Positions 9,801 through 21,094 of a stretch of 64,000 bases of DNA are shown one piece after another. A program made the translations under genes and the position numbers. The notes under the pieces were generated by a model that worked only from the letters and a program-made list of their open reading frames with translations, had not been told where the DNA came from and made no database searches. This stretch comes from Alligator mississippiensis (taxonomy: Eukaryota; Chordata; Crocodylia; Alligatoridae), in contig NC_081827.1 in the NCBI RefSeq assembly GCF_030867095.1, forward strand, positions 25,172,001-25,236,000, in the 5' to 3' direction. Numbering within the stretch: position 1 is the stretch's first letter; each line of letters begins with the position of its first letter.

Positions 9801-12559
9801 TTGGTTTTAATCATGAAATTTCTTAACAGTACGGTCTTCTCTATCAAAGACTTTCTCTTCTTTGCTACCTCGGCATTTGAGTTTACCTGAGAAGCATAAC
9901 TAGAAGTCTTCAGATTTGTTATCCTGGAAGCAATGAATGGAAAGCTTTCTATGCTTGCTCACCCCGCCCTTTGGTAAAACCTGTTGCCTTTCACAGCATG
10001 CTACATCTGTTTGTGCAGTCCCTGTCTGGGGCGACTGTTAATAATGGGGGAGGTTGGATTGTAGTTTGCTAGACAGGAGAGCTAGGAAAATTGACATAGT
10101 TGAGCTGCAAGACTTTTCTTGTAATATTTTTACTGGACCAACTGTATAGTTGGAAGGGATATTTGACCAGCTTTTGGGCATAAAACACCCTTACTTAGGT
10201 CTGGGAAAGGAGCAGACACAGGCTAAATGAAATAACAAGAAACAAGCTAATGGTTTGCATTCAACTTCATGTAAATGAAAGAAGTCACTTAAGGAATGAT
10301 GGCTGTGAAGTAGGAGCAAGGAGAGGTGGATCAGAAGGAGTTTAAAAAATCAGGGAGCTGCATGGATAACTTAATTATGTTGAAGAACAAGACCATTCAA
10401 AAGGGAAAAGAATTATTACTTATGGAATGCAGAGATAGCAGGTAAATTGTAATGAGTCACTGTCTGAATTCAGGCCATTGTTTTTAGTATCTGATAGGTT
10501 ATGAATATTTGTTCCCAGGCATATTTTTGGAAGGCATTTTGTAGATTGCCTTTGAGCTGGTATTTTGTATTGACAGCCTGGATTGCTCCTCCCATGATAA
10601 AATCCTCAATTTCAAGATGTAGCTCAGGAGAACATCATTAAGCTCACCATCCTTCTCACTGGCCCTTTCCTCAAGTACTCAGAAACAGTGGGAACCCAAG
10701 GCCCATGCCCTGTCTACCTCTCTGGTGTCTCTTTCCTCCATTTTTGGCACTACAGTCAGGTCTTTTTTCCCTTCTCCATCCCACTATTTCTTTTCCACTG
10801 TGGCTGATGAGTCACATTAGGGAAGGAGGTTAAATTTCCCTCCTCCTTTGAGATTCTCTGTATTTTATTAAAGTATAAGTAGTGCTGTGCCTTGTAAGGT
10901 GAAAGGGAAGAGTCCTAGGTACCTAGTAGAATATCAAGAAACTGTTCTCCATCCTTCATCCTCCCTCCCACAATACAACCACTCTTTCCTCCAGTGGAAA
11001 GAAGGATGGACAGGACTTTCTTCGTAGCCTGATAACACCACTTCTGGATTAAACTGTAGGTGTCACTAAGGCAGTAGGAGTTGACTCTATTGCCTTGGCA
11101 CTGTTCTCACCCTTTGGTGACCTGGCTGCAAGGGGCTCAGCGCAGATTTTGAACCTCAGTCTGACTGGTCAATACACTGTTGTGAAACCCTTCACCTAAA
11201 ATCAAATGAAGAGCAAAAAAATCTCTATGTATTCAGTGGAATTGTTGGGAGATGCAAGCCAGCAAACACCTGTCTGCAATTGTAATGTAAACATCCCTTG
11301 GTTTTACTGTGGAAAAATCTGCCCAAAAGCCTGAACATGTGTGCTATATTTTTTCATTTCCAAGCAGTCAGGTAAACGTACATAAAAACTGTGAAATGAA
11401 ATACAATGTCACGTAAAATGAAGACATTTTGATTCATGCAGCAAAATGAAATGGATATGCAAATTATTAGTAGTTAATATAAAATAGAGTTTTACTACAC
11501 ACAATTTTATGTGCTGGCTCAGTGAATCTATAATTTCACTAAGGAACATTCAGTCTACATGTAACGTGTGGGGGTTTTTTAAATTAGAAAACTTCTGAAG
11601 TTGAATCCAATAAATATCCAAAATATATAAAATATGGAGATTAAAAATATCATTGCTGTACAGATAATAACTAAATGAAATAAGAACGTTAGTGCTTAAG
11701 AAATTAAGTATTCAAGAAACTCTTTATCATTTCCTCTTGCTTGCTTTCAATTTAATATTTTCTGTTGCCACATTTTCCACTTAAGAGCTTGTGTGTGCTT
11801 TTGTACTGTTACCAGGCTTATTTTTTGTTTAGATACAGGTTCTTACCATGGAGATATGCCCCTAATATGAAGGCATCCAGTATAGGAAATGACATGCAAT
11901 GCCTTATTCTTCTAGTTTAATTAATGCTATGACAACTTGGCAATAAGGCTACTAGCGAGAAAAGGTCTCTGCAGGGAACTGCAGGTTTTGAGCAGTAACG
12001 AAACTGTCAAAATTTTACTCTATATCTATAGTAACATATTGAACATCCAAAGATTTCTGGAAGGCATCTGTAGAACAGAATTCAAAAGAGAAAAGGTTAG
12101 CATAAAAATGATGTTCCTTAACCTACTAGAAATAAAACAAAAGAATTACTTTCTCAGCAGTGTAAAATATGGATGCTTGAAGCAGCCTATATTGATTTAT
12201 TTCTCCGATGTAAAAACTTTTCCAATTTAGTATTTTTAAACAGCAAGAACAGTTTGACATAAACAGAGAAAAGGTTACCCCAACTCCTTTTGGGGATGAG
12301 TTTTCCTACATATTCAGACAAAATAGATACTAAGTTTAGTGGATTGTACTATGCAGTGTTCCATCTAACCATTCCCAACTCCCCGCTCACAAACCCAGGT
12401 CCTAAGATCCCCTATGCCGAGAACTTATGCCCTACTTAATGGAAAAGCACAGTAGTGCCATCTCACTGGAAGTGGAACAGGAAAAGTAAGTGGTGTTGTT
12501 TCTTCTTGCTCTGATTTCCAGCTCCAAGAAAGGAGGATCTAAGGGCGGGATGAGAGGGC
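6897..12559. other. Apparently single-copy intergenic or intronic DNA
   Basis: I see no gene in this 5.7 kb. Open frames are short and lack domains, and splice sites with coding-like context are not evident. Two short stretches (7789-7862 with 'gaagtcaatcgggctc', and 9085-9180 with 'aatcaatggggc' and 'gaatcgggcccagg') resemble very old sauropsid interspersed repeats. An oligo-T tract occurs near 7263-7281. Confidence 0.5.
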
Positions 12560-12567
12560 TTGTCTAG

Positions 12568-13862
12568 TAGGGCTGTGTGAAATTTTGTGCAGTGTTTTGT
12601 TGTGAAGCTGTATTGATGAGTTTCAAGCTCAAAACAGTGAAATTGAAACGAAACAAAAGCCTTCAAAACAGCTTCAAAATGAAACAAGGGCACTCAAAAC
12701 ATTTCAAAAGTTTTGAAATGTTTTGAGTTTCGAAGCCAGGCTTACTTGGCTTCAGTGCGGTCCCAGCCAGCATCAGCAGCCTCCTGTCATACGGCAGGCA
12801 GATCGGAGGCCCATCTGCACCCCAGAAGGGCTGCAGGGCTGTGGAAGACTCCTCCTGGGGGTGCGGGCTCCCAATTTGCCTGCTGGATGACAGGAGGCTG
12901 CTGTTGCCAGGTAGCACTCGCACCTAGCACCGGGAAGATCGGTGCTGCTGCTGATCATGGGGCGGGGGTGGGTCAATGCACAAGCTGATTTGTGCCAGGC
13001 GCCACACCCTTCTCAGACTGGCTTCTGTATGGGGCCCGGGTCATATCAGTTCGTGTGGGGACCTGTCTTCACCCCTATCACAGGTCCCTGCACGTGTTGA
13101 TATGCCCAGGTCCCGTACCAGCCGTAGCCCCGTAGAGGTCCCCGCATGAGCTGATTTGCCCTGGGCCCACCTGCCACTGGCCCCAGGTGATCCGGGATGC
13201 AGACTGGGGGCCCACACCCCCGGGAGCAGCCTGGCACAGCCCCTGCAGCCCTCCCAGGGGTGCGGCTGAGCCTTGATCTGCCTGCCTGATGGCAAGAGGC
13301 TGGTGTTGCTGGCTGGGGCCAGTGGCAGCACCGATCTTCCCAGCGCTGGGTGTGGGCTGCTCAGGCCAAACGGGGCCCCTCGCACCCCTGGGAGGGTTGC
13401 GGGGCTCTGCTGACTCCTCCCAGTGGTGCGGGGGGGCCCTGATCTGCCTGCTGGATCATAGGAGGCTGGTGCTACCAGCAGCCTGTGCTGGGCAGATCAG
13501 TGCTGCCACTGGCCCCAACCGGCAGCACCAGCTTCCTGTCATCCAGCAGGCACACTGGGGGCTTGCCTGCACCCCTGGGAGGGCTGTGTGGGCTGTGCCA
13601 GACTCCACCTGGGGGTGTAGGCCCCTGATCTGCTTGCCGGATGACAGGAGACTGGTCATGCTGGCTGGGGCCAGCAGCAGCACCAATCTTCCTGGTGCTG
13701 GGTGGGCGAAATGTCGAAACAACATCAAAAGATCAAAAGAGTTTTGACAAAATGAAACAGAACAGTGCTGTCGAAACGAAATAAAACTCGAAATGAAACC
13801 CTGTTCCATCAAAACGTCAAAATGGAAGTCGAAGCGGAACAGTGCTGTTTCACGCAGCCCTA
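12568..13862. mobile_element. Large non-autonomous hAT element
   Basis: The ends are TAGGGCTGTGTGAAATTTTG and, reverse-complemented, TAGGGCTGCGTGAAACAG. Flanks ttgtctag (12560-12567) and ttttctac (13863-13870) match at 6 of 8 positions, an eroded hAT-size duplication. About 150 bp at each end is gaaac/gtttc-rich. The interior is GC-rich and made of a repeated module in both orientations. No transposase is visible, and the long frames (13041-13385 minus, 13289-13747 plus) merely read the repeats. Confidence 0.7.
12761..13709. repeat. Modular internal repeats in both orientations
   Basis: A module 'gatctgcctgctggatgaca' followed by 'ggaggctggtgttgctggct' and 'ggcagcaccgatcttcc' recurs forward at about 12871-12955, 13271-13352, 13437-13500 and 13625-13709. 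It recurs inverted at about 12761-12807 and 13509-13554. This gives the element strong hairpin potential. Confidence 0.7.
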
Positions 13863-13870
13863 TTTTCTAC

Positions 13871-14765
13871 TACGCTCTAATTCAGATTTTTCCCCTCAGA
13901 GCTGATAAAGACAGTAAAGGCAACTAAGCCTACTACAGACTGGTTTCAATAACGTCTTTATGCAAAACAGTGAATTACTTATCTTGCATATCCAGTGGTC
14001 TGTGTCATCATTTGATGTCAAGGATCTCACAAAACTTTCTTATCCAAAAGAAAGAGCAAAGACGATAAGGGTACTGAGATGGAAAGAACCAAGCAAAAGT
14101 GCAGTTTTTTCTAGTATTTTGTAATCAGGTTGCAGCTATAAATATAGCAATGAAGGCATTCACCGCTAAAGTGTCATGAAGTTCTGCCACACAGGGAAAG
14201 CTTGTGCTTGTATAGTAGGTTGTATTCTTAAGCAGCCTCCTGAATTAGTACATAAGGCCTTTCATTGTACAGGTTCTAAAAGCACCTTGCAAAAACAGTA
14301 ATTAGAGAGGCCATTATCATTTCGGTTGCATAATTATTTACGTATTCCATATTTCCTTTCACTCCCTCTCTATTGTAGTGTAACAGAAAATGAAAATCAG
14401 CTTTGACATTTTATCTTCAAATGAGAGATTCCAGAGAGATGAAAATGGATGATTTGGCCCAATCTTACACAGGGGAAAAATTAAATGCAGGTAAGAGTGC
14501 TAAAATGTACAGGGAATTGTTGTTTTAAATGAATGGAATATAAGAAAACAAGTAAATTATAAGGATTTACTTAAGGATCAAGCATTAATCTCCTATACAT
14601 TATAGGTACTCAGCGTTACAAACAGGATAGGTGGATGTAGCTTTAAATAAGATTGCCTGATAATATCTAGTATAAAACCTCTATTTTCAGTTGTTTATGC
14701 ACTTGTCCAACTTTAACTGTTTTGACTTCCATTTTCCATTAAATGAAAAGTTCAGCCTAAGGGGT
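13871..14765. other. No feature recognised
   Basis: This is AT-rich sequence with stops in all frames and no repeat I can name. Confidence 0.4.
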
Positions 14766-14938
14766 GGATGGGCAGGGGTGCCAGGGCAGCAAGGCTGGGT
14801 TTGGCAGCATTGGAGTGTGGCAGAGGCAGCTGGAAGGAGCTCCCACTGTGGAGGCTGTGAGGAAGCTGAGTCCAGCCGCTGTGCTGCCTCAGCCCCACAG
14901 TGCACCTGGGGTCACTGGGACTGGCCACACGCACCACA
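14766..14938. repeat. Segment nearly identical to 16428-16600
   Basis: About 171 bp starting 'ggatgggcaggggtgccagg' matches the interior of the hAT element at 15640-16715 with only three substitutions over the length (about 98%). It is in the same orientation, 1.66 kb upstream. The flanks do not match the second copy and I see no clear target duplication. It could be an internally deleted relative of that element or a local duplication. Confidence 0.8.
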
Positions 14939-15631
14939 ATATTTTTGAAAATTTCAGTAAACGTGTTTCAGGTGATTCTGAGAAAAAATGAGGTTTGGGT
15001 TTTTTTCCCCTCATATCTCAAAAATCTTTTGTCTATTTATTTAACTGAGAAATTCTAGTGTTTCCATGCTCTGAAGCAGGGTTTTAATTGTGGTATGGTC
15101 TCCATTTTGCTATCAGGAATAAGCTTTAAATGTCCCCTGGGAAACTGTCCAAATTTGACCACGGTATGAGCCTCTGAAAATCTGAGATATATACATCATG
15201 AATAAACACATTAGACTTTAGCTCACCAAATTCTTTGAACACTTCTGTCTGCACTGAGCAAACTTCAACATCCCACATCTCCTTTTGTGACTAGAGTGTA
15301 GCTCCAAGATGAAGGTGCCTAACAGGATTCTCTTAAAATTTGTGAGGACTGATATACCAAGAACCAGAACTTACAGCAACAAGGAACTGGGTCTTCAAAA
15401 GTGGTAATGTTATGAACCAACTGTAACTGGTTGTTGGATTGTGCAGCAGCTCAGATTATACAATGCTGATCCATTAGAACTCAGACAGCAGGTGAAGCAA
15501 ACCTCTGTAAGACACCTGATTCCTGAACAATACCTGGCAGTAGGACTAAAATAAATGAAGAACATCCCTGAGTGGAAGAATACAGAAGTTGAAATGAAAT
15601 TCTCTGAAAATACAGAGGACAACTGGAGAAC
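14939..15631. other. No gene; possible remote retroelement remnant at the right end
   Basis: This is AT-rich sequence. The last part (15555-15639, continuing at 16724 after removal of the hAT insertion) has a short open stretch containing NWRTFK, faintly like the N-terminal region of Gypsy-type gag proteins (NW..FKQ). That is too short to assign. Confidence 0.3.
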
Positions 15632-15639
15632 GTTTAAAA

Positions 15640-16715
15640 CACACGTGGGCAATTATTTGGGCTGGAAAGCCACTTACGGAGTTTTGGTGAGCTGTCGCAG
15701 GCCAGGTCAGCGCCCCACCTGCTTGCAACAGCTCACCAAAACTCTCTAAGTGGCTCTGCCCCGTGCTCAACTGGGCAGATGGGATGGGGCCGTGGGCAGG
15801 CAGGAGGTGGCATCCGGGACTGGGATGGGTGGGTGGGGCTGGGGCCAGAATCACTGGGCAGTAACAGCACAGGGCTAGGGATTGGGGCAGAGCCACGATT
15901 TGCTGCCCTCATGTCCCTATGACAGGTGTTGGTTCCATAGGCAGAGGAATGAGGGAAGCAGATCATGGGTGTGTCCTGGGCCCCAGCCCCACACTGTCAC
16001 CACCCAGTGATCCTGGGGTCTCTATGGAGACCAGCCAGGACCCATGTGGGCAGGATGTGCAGCCAGGCAGATGAAATGGGGCTGTGGACAGGCAGAGAAT
16101 GAGATCCAGGACTGGGATGGGTGGCTGGGCCTGGAGATGGGATCAGGATCATGGGGCCATGACAGCGAGGGCCTGGGACAGAGCTATGATCCACTCCCCA
16201 CACACCCCGGCTTGCAGAACTGGTACGTGTTGCAGGAATGTGTGGGAAATGGATTGTGGCTGTCCCTTAGGCCCTGGCCCTGCACTATCACAGCTCCACA
16301 ATCCCAATTCCAATCCCAGCCCCAGTCCTGTCTGCCTGTCCCATTCGCAGCCCCATCCCATCCACCCACCCACCCACCCACACACCCTGGTTGCACAGGT
16401 CCTGGGCTGATCTCCATGAAGACACCAGGATGGGCAGGGGTGCCAGGGCAGCAAGGCTGGGTCTGGCAGCATTGGAGTGTGGCAGAGGCAGCTGGAAGGA
16501 GCTCCCACTGTGGAGGCTGTGAGGAAGCTGAGTCCAGCCGCTGTGCTGCCTCAGCCCCACAGTGCACCTGGGGTCACTGGGACTGGCCACATGCACCGCA
16601 GGCTGGGCTGCCCCTGTGCCTGAGCTGGGCAGGGCTAAGAGACCTGCCATGGGCCAGACAAAATCCTCCGTGCAGGGCCAGATCCATCCCATGGCCCATA
16701 TTTTGCCCACCCGTG
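15640..16715. mobile_element. Large non-autonomous hAT-type element
   Basis: The ends are CACACGTGGGCAATTATTTG and, reverse-complemented, CACGGGTGGGCAAAATATGG. The flanks gtttaaaa (15632-15639) and gtttaaac (16716-16723) match at 7 of 8 positions. It is 1,076 bp with a G/C-rich interior. It carries the second copy of the 171-bp segment (16428-16600). The CCAC-type short repeat at about 16363-16384 is internal. The end sequence is related to the MITE at 1961-2146 ('gggcaattattttg'). No transposase is encoded. Confidence 0.72.
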
Positions 16716-16868
16716 GTTTAAACAGTGCCTCAGTATGTCTGTGAAGAAAAGCTACCACCAAAAAGGCAGAGAAGACTTCTGACAACAGATGGTTTTTGAA
16801 GCCGTTGGTGTTTTAATAGTTGTAGCAGGCTTACCTTTCGGAGCTTGGGTTGAGTCCCAGGCTGTTTT

Positions 16869-17010
16869 GATTGGTGGAACTCATCCACCAATCAGGAGGC
16901 AGCCAAAGGAGTGAAGCCGTGCTCTTTTCCTGGGGGGAGGGGGAGAGGAGCTCCATGGACCCTGCCAGGTCTGGAAGACTTCAGGGGCGGGGCCCTGAAC
17001 AGTATATAAA
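16869..17010 (+). promoter_or_regulatory. TATA/GC-box/CCAAT promoter
   Basis: In order: an inverted repeat GATTGGTGGA (16869-16878) and TCCACCAATC (16884-16893), giving two CCAAT boxes in opposite orientation with a 5-bp spacer; a GC box GGGGCGGGGCC (16984-16994); and a TATA box TATATAAA (17003-17010). Spacing fits a transcription start near 17030-17040 on the plus strand. The first ATG after it (17041) opens only a 28-codon frame. It is probably the promoter of a retroelement, since no host gene is seen downstream. Confidence 0.55.
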
Positions 17011-17788
17011 GAGAGGGCAGGTGCAGTGGGGAAGCTGAAGATGGAAGATTGGAACGAGAAAAGCTGGGGACAAGCTGCCCCACTGGTGAACAGCCCTGAG
17101 CTCCTGAAGAGCCCCGGGAGGGTGTGAGACCACTGGGCTCAGCACGGTGCACATTTCGGCACACAGAGCTTGGGCTCTAGGAGCTGCAAACAGTGGCTTG
17201 AGCCTGCAACCCCAAAGGGCCAGCAGTCCACACAGTGCGGAGGGAGGCAAATGGGGCAAGGCCCTTGGGAGCTGCGGTGAGGCGGCTAAGGCACCATCGC
17301 CCGGCAAGTGGCCAGGGCAGCGCATGAGGGAGTGGAGCCAGGGGGCAGCGGAGGCTGCTTGAATTAGCCACCCAGCGTGAGGCCAGATGGCCAGAGCCTG
17401 AAGGGCCTGGCCTTTGCTAAAAGAGCCCTCAGTGCCAAAGCCAGAGCACAGGGAAAGAGTAGTGCTGCAGCATGAAGCCCAGCACCCAGGAGCCAGCAGC
17501 AGTGCTGCAGCAGCTGAGGGGAGCTGAGCCCTCAGTGCCCAGAGCGGGGTACAGGGTGAGGAGGAGCCCAGCGGCACAGGGAAGGCCTGGAGGGGCGCTC
17601 CAGTGGTAGTGCGGAGGAGACCCCAGCGAGCTGCACTGTGACCACCACCACCTGAGGGAGCATGAGTCATTGGGCCCTTGAATCCCACAGGGAAAAGACA
17701 TTTGGGATGGGCAAACCCAGAGGATGGGCTGGGTGAGCAGCCCCTTGCCCAGTCAAGGTCCTAAGGGGAGGGGTCTGTGATGCTTCCT

Positions 17789-17806
17789 GGACACCCCCCC
17801 CCCCCA
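17789..17806. repeat. Poly-C tract
   Basis: An uninterrupted C run lies in the GC-rich LTR-like block, in the context 'ggacacccc' to 'cccacaaggg'. Confidence 0.7.
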
Positions 17807-18605
17807 CAAGGGACCCCATTGGAAGGAGGGCTATCCTTTGCCATGGGTCATGGACTATATTAAGACATAGACATTATTAAAATTGTTTATGATTGTGCCT
17901 TATATTGAAATGTTGTATTGTGATGTTGTATGGTGTGATGCTGCTGAAACTGTTCACTTGTGATGGGTAAATAGTGCTATCATAGGACAGAGTAATTTCT
18001 GAAAACCACCTTGTTGGTTTTTTTTAAATGTTAGGTCCCCTAACTGGGTAGGGGCCCATTTGATGCCTATCATTCTGCACTAAAGAAAGAGGTAACTGTT
18101 CCTGTGTAGGGGTAAAATCACATTTCCACTGTTATATTTTGTGTGACCCTTTGAGTATGGGTTCCCAACTGTGGGGTGGGGAAGCTGTGGGTTCACTGTC
18201 GATATATATTGTTTTCCCTGGGAGTTGTGCTTGGGAGTGATTCTCTCACAGTGCTATTTAGGGTTTGACCTTGGTAATTGGTTAATGTCCTCTGCGTAAA
18301 TATATGTATATGGTATCTAGTTTTATATTTATATACATTATATGTTAGTGAATACTGTAAATAATTAAGAGCCTGTCTCGAGTCTAACTCTATATAGGTA
18401 GGAGGGAACCACATGTCAGTGGTGGTGACCTTTCCCACAGCACGCTTACCTCTCATCATTCCCTTGTGATTGGGATCAGAGCACACCCTTGGGTGTACCC
18501 AGGCTACATAGCTTCCCATTGACTTGGGCAGAGAACACAGAAATTTGAGGACTACTGCACTCCACATAAATATGAAATAATATGAGCAATATAGTTTTAA
18601 ACTCA

Positions 18606-18634
18606 GCGTGCACACACACACATACACACACAAA
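18606..18634. repeat. (CA)n microsatellite
   Basis: A short CA dinucleotide run interrupted by one TA step, within the LTR-like block. Confidence 0.8.
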
Positions 18635-19105
18635 GGTGAAAACATTAAATGATTTGTGACAGATCTCAAAGTGAAGAGCCAAATTTGCATTTGGTGGTGG
18701 GGGTGGGACTCAGTCCCTGGTAAGAGATCAAATAATGATAGGAATCTGGGACAAAACACTCAGACTACAGAATACCAAGAATTGCAGTTACAATTTATTG
18801 AGCAAATGAAGTTACCCAATAGTCACTGAGGCTTTAAAGGAGGTTACACAGTGCCACTATAGAGAATCCAATATGCTACAATGACATAGACCTGCAGCAA
18901 AAATAAGGAACAAAGAATTGGAAATCACAGAAAACAGCACATGGAGCAGCACAAACAGCAAGCAACACAAGCCAAGATAATGCCCAGCATTTTGAAAATG
19001 ATGCAAAGATTGCAATAGATTATACCACCTAACTAGAGTCTGCAGCTATTAAAAGTATGCTCATGCTGGAGAACAACCACACCATTAGCTAAGAGGAATT
19101 CTTCA

Positions 19106-19768
19106 CAGGAACAACAGATGATGTTGCAACAAAAGGAATGGGCCATCAGCCTGAAAGCAAATGGAGCATTTGTTAATTTTAAATTGGATAAATGTGAACA
19201 AGAAATGTGGTGCCAAAAATAGTGATACTAATGCTCAAAAAAGCAACAGAAAGTAAGGAGTACTGTAGATTCAAGGTTTGAGTGGTGATTTTGTCTCCAT
19301 TAAGGACATTTATGAACTAAATGCATGGGGGAAATAACGACCTGGAAAACATACATGTTGTAATATTAGCGGGGGGCGGGGGGGACCCCTTCTGAGTTAA
19401 AAATAGTTCAAGTTTTTAGTGTTATCAAGAAGATGCAAGGCCAAGAGATAAAAAACACTGAGGAAGTTTTTGAAGTCACCTTCCAGGAAATAGGGAAGCT
19501 CTCAACAAAGTACTGAACAGAGCTCAAAGAGCCAAACTATCCCACAATTTATGCCACTCACCTTTGGTAGAAGTTAAAAGATAAAGTGGATAGACTCATT
19601 GTTGCAAAATTCATAGAATACGTAGAACCAACAGTGCGTGCATACTTGCTGGGCATTTCAGAAAAAATGGATCCCTTCTCTTATGCACAGAACTCCAAGA
19701 AACTAAATAAAAATGCAGAATGGGAACACTCTGCATTGCTTAACAACAGCCGGGAGTTAATGCTTTAA
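19106..19768 (+). pseudogene. Decayed gag-like (possibly SCAN-related) retroelement coding remnant
   Basis: Near 19106 the plus strand reads a Gln-rich EQQMMLQQKEW stretch, like the coiled N-terminal region of Gypsy/Gmr1-type gag. From about 19458 it reads, across two stop codons, a helical segment ending DRLIVAKFIEYVEPTVRAYL (19586-19650). The pattern of a basic/acidic helix, V..KFIE.(V/L)P..VRA.L and a trailing alanine helix is the one found in the capsid C-terminal fold and the SCAN domain derived from it. Only the last 60 codons are open (19586-19768), with a natural stop after. It lies downstream of, and in the same orientation as, the LTR-like promoter block. Family assignment is by eye and tentative. 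Confidence 0.35.
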
Positions 19769-19843
19769 TAAGGCTATTAATTCCATTATTTTGTGTTTAA
19801 ATATCTTTTTATTATGAAATAATGTTACCAAATTTTGGTCCCA

Positions 19844-19951
19844 GGTCCCTATACCCCTGTTTTCCTTTGACTTAATGCCTTGAGTTACACGGTTTCAACT
19901 TACATGGTGTTTTTCAGGAACGTATCCCACGCATAACTTGGGGTCCAACTG
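19844..19951. mobile_element. Tigger-like (Tc1/mariner superfamily) terminal fragment
   Basis: The phrase 'ggtccctatacccctgtttt' and then 'caggaacgtatcccacgcat' followed by 'aacttggggtccaactg', ending at TA (19952-19953), follows the known pattern of Tigger 3' ends. Only one end is present, and no transposase reading frame remains. Confidence 0.5.
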
Positions 19952-20097
19952 TATAGCAAATCAGTCTGAGCCTCAGGGGAGGGGCAGGAACACCTAGTCA
20001 GGAACCTCCAGGTTTAAGTCCCACCAGAAGCACTGGTATATCCCAGTCAAAATCTCCAGCCTTGGCTGCAGCTGACACCCAATGCCTCTAAGGAAGG

Positions 20098-20952
20098 TGT
20101 GAACAGGACGGGTGATCCTAGCTTCGTCTCCCTTCTGTACTCGCCTGCCACAACTTGGATTGAAATAAATGGAGGAGATTAGTGATCTTTCAATGCTAGG
20201 GATCGATAAACACCACCCAGGTGTTACATGCTCATGGTGTTAGTTTATTTTTTTAAATAAAATGGTACAGTAACTGTAGTCTCACCAATTACTTCATTAG
20301 CAAGGGAAGCCCAAGCTGCAGATAAGGAAACTCAACGCTAGATACCTCATGGATACTTTGTAATTAGCACAGTCTCTGCCACCAATTGCCTCATTAGCGA
20401 GGTGCGTTCTCCATGTCTCTCATCCCTCCCATATGCCTTGTGCTGGGAGTGGCCCCTGCTGCTCCCTCACAGTCCGTTTTGCTGCTTTCGGCATCATTGC
20501 TGTCCAAACGGGGCCAGGGGCTTAGATTAACTCCTACTGCCCGCGCATCATCCCGGGGACACTCTCTCTCTCCCTGGACTCCCTGCAGAGCTGCTGCCCG
20601 GAGCCCCAGTACTTCCCCGCACTCAGTAATGCAGCTGTGATTCCCAGGGAAGTAGCCTGCCTTGTGGCTGACCTGTCATGTTGTCTGAAGTCCCGCGGTC
20701 CTGGCACCCTTCTAGATTGCAGGTTAGGCTCCTCATTTTCTCTCTCTGGGGTCTCGGTAACCCCTTGTCCATCCTCCAGTGCCCAAAGGCAAAAGGTATA
20801 TGCCCTGCTGCCGGATTTATACAAGGCATGGCGGGCTAATCACCCGGCCCTGCCTGGGTGTGTGATTCTCTCCACTTGGCAGGGTGCATGGTCCAGTCAG
20901 TCATGCCCAATCCTGTTTTAGTAACAGGGCTCCTGCCTGAGCCCCTGTTACA
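20098..20952 (-). mobile_element. Solo LTR (855 bp), antisense, 5-bp target duplication GAAGG
   Basis: On the plus strand the block runs TGTGAACAGG ... CCCCTGTTACA, flanked by GAAGG at 20093-20097 and again at 20953-20957. Read on the minus strand it starts TGTAACAGGGGCTC and ends TCCTGTTCACA, so the ends are TG...CA with an extended inverted match. Minus-strand signals are in LTR order: a TATA box TTGTATAAAT near 20822, then AATAAA at 20249-20244. No internal retroviral region is attached, so this is the product of LTR-LTR recombination. Five-bp duplications suit class I endogenous retroviruses or Gypsy-type elements. Confidence 0.75.
20920..20951. repeat. Hairpin at the 5' end of the solo LTR
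   Basis: GTAACAGGGCTC and GAGCCCCTGTTAC are inverted repeats around a 6-base spacer, with one extra C in the right arm. It occupies the first bases of the LTR read on the minus strand. Confidence 0.7.
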
Positions 20953-21094
20953 GAAGGCTTAAAAAACCCTGAAGGGGTGTGGGGTTAGAGAGTGGGAATT
21001 CCATGTTAGCCCCTGCGACCACCAGCAGAGCCCAGAAGCATGGGAAATAAGCATAGCTTATACAGAAGGAAGTAGAATATAAGCATAGCTATGC

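Larger units (their letters stand above)
16821..18818 (+). mobile_element. Candidate LTR-like block with Pol II promoter (boundaries uncertain)
   Basis: The block begins TGTAGCAGGC after ATAGT and may end ...TTACCCA before a second ATAGT (18819-18823), as an LTR with 5-bp duplication would. An alternative right end is TGCTACA at 18874-18880, which forms a perfect 7-bp inverted repeat with the TGTAGCA start but lacks a matching duplication. A full core promoter lies 50-190 bp from the left end. At about 2 kb this would be a long LTR with a short U3, so the boundaries need alignment to other copies. A decayed gag-like stretch follows downstream in the same orientation. Confidence 0.35.

Noticed and set aside
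16044..16721. 225-codon plus-strand ORF and the related frame at 14691-14948
   Set aside because: Both read the 171-bp duplicated segment inside hAT-type DNA; the shared peptide is due to DNA repetition, not a gene family.
16981..17688. 235-codon minus-strand ORF
   Set aside because: Lies antisense across the GC-rich LTR-like block; its Ala/Leu/Pro/Ser-rich product matches nothing recognisable and no ordered motifs are seen.
18193..18759. 188-codon minus-strand ORF
   Set aside because: Crosses a CA microsatellite in the LTR-like block and contains no recognisable motif.
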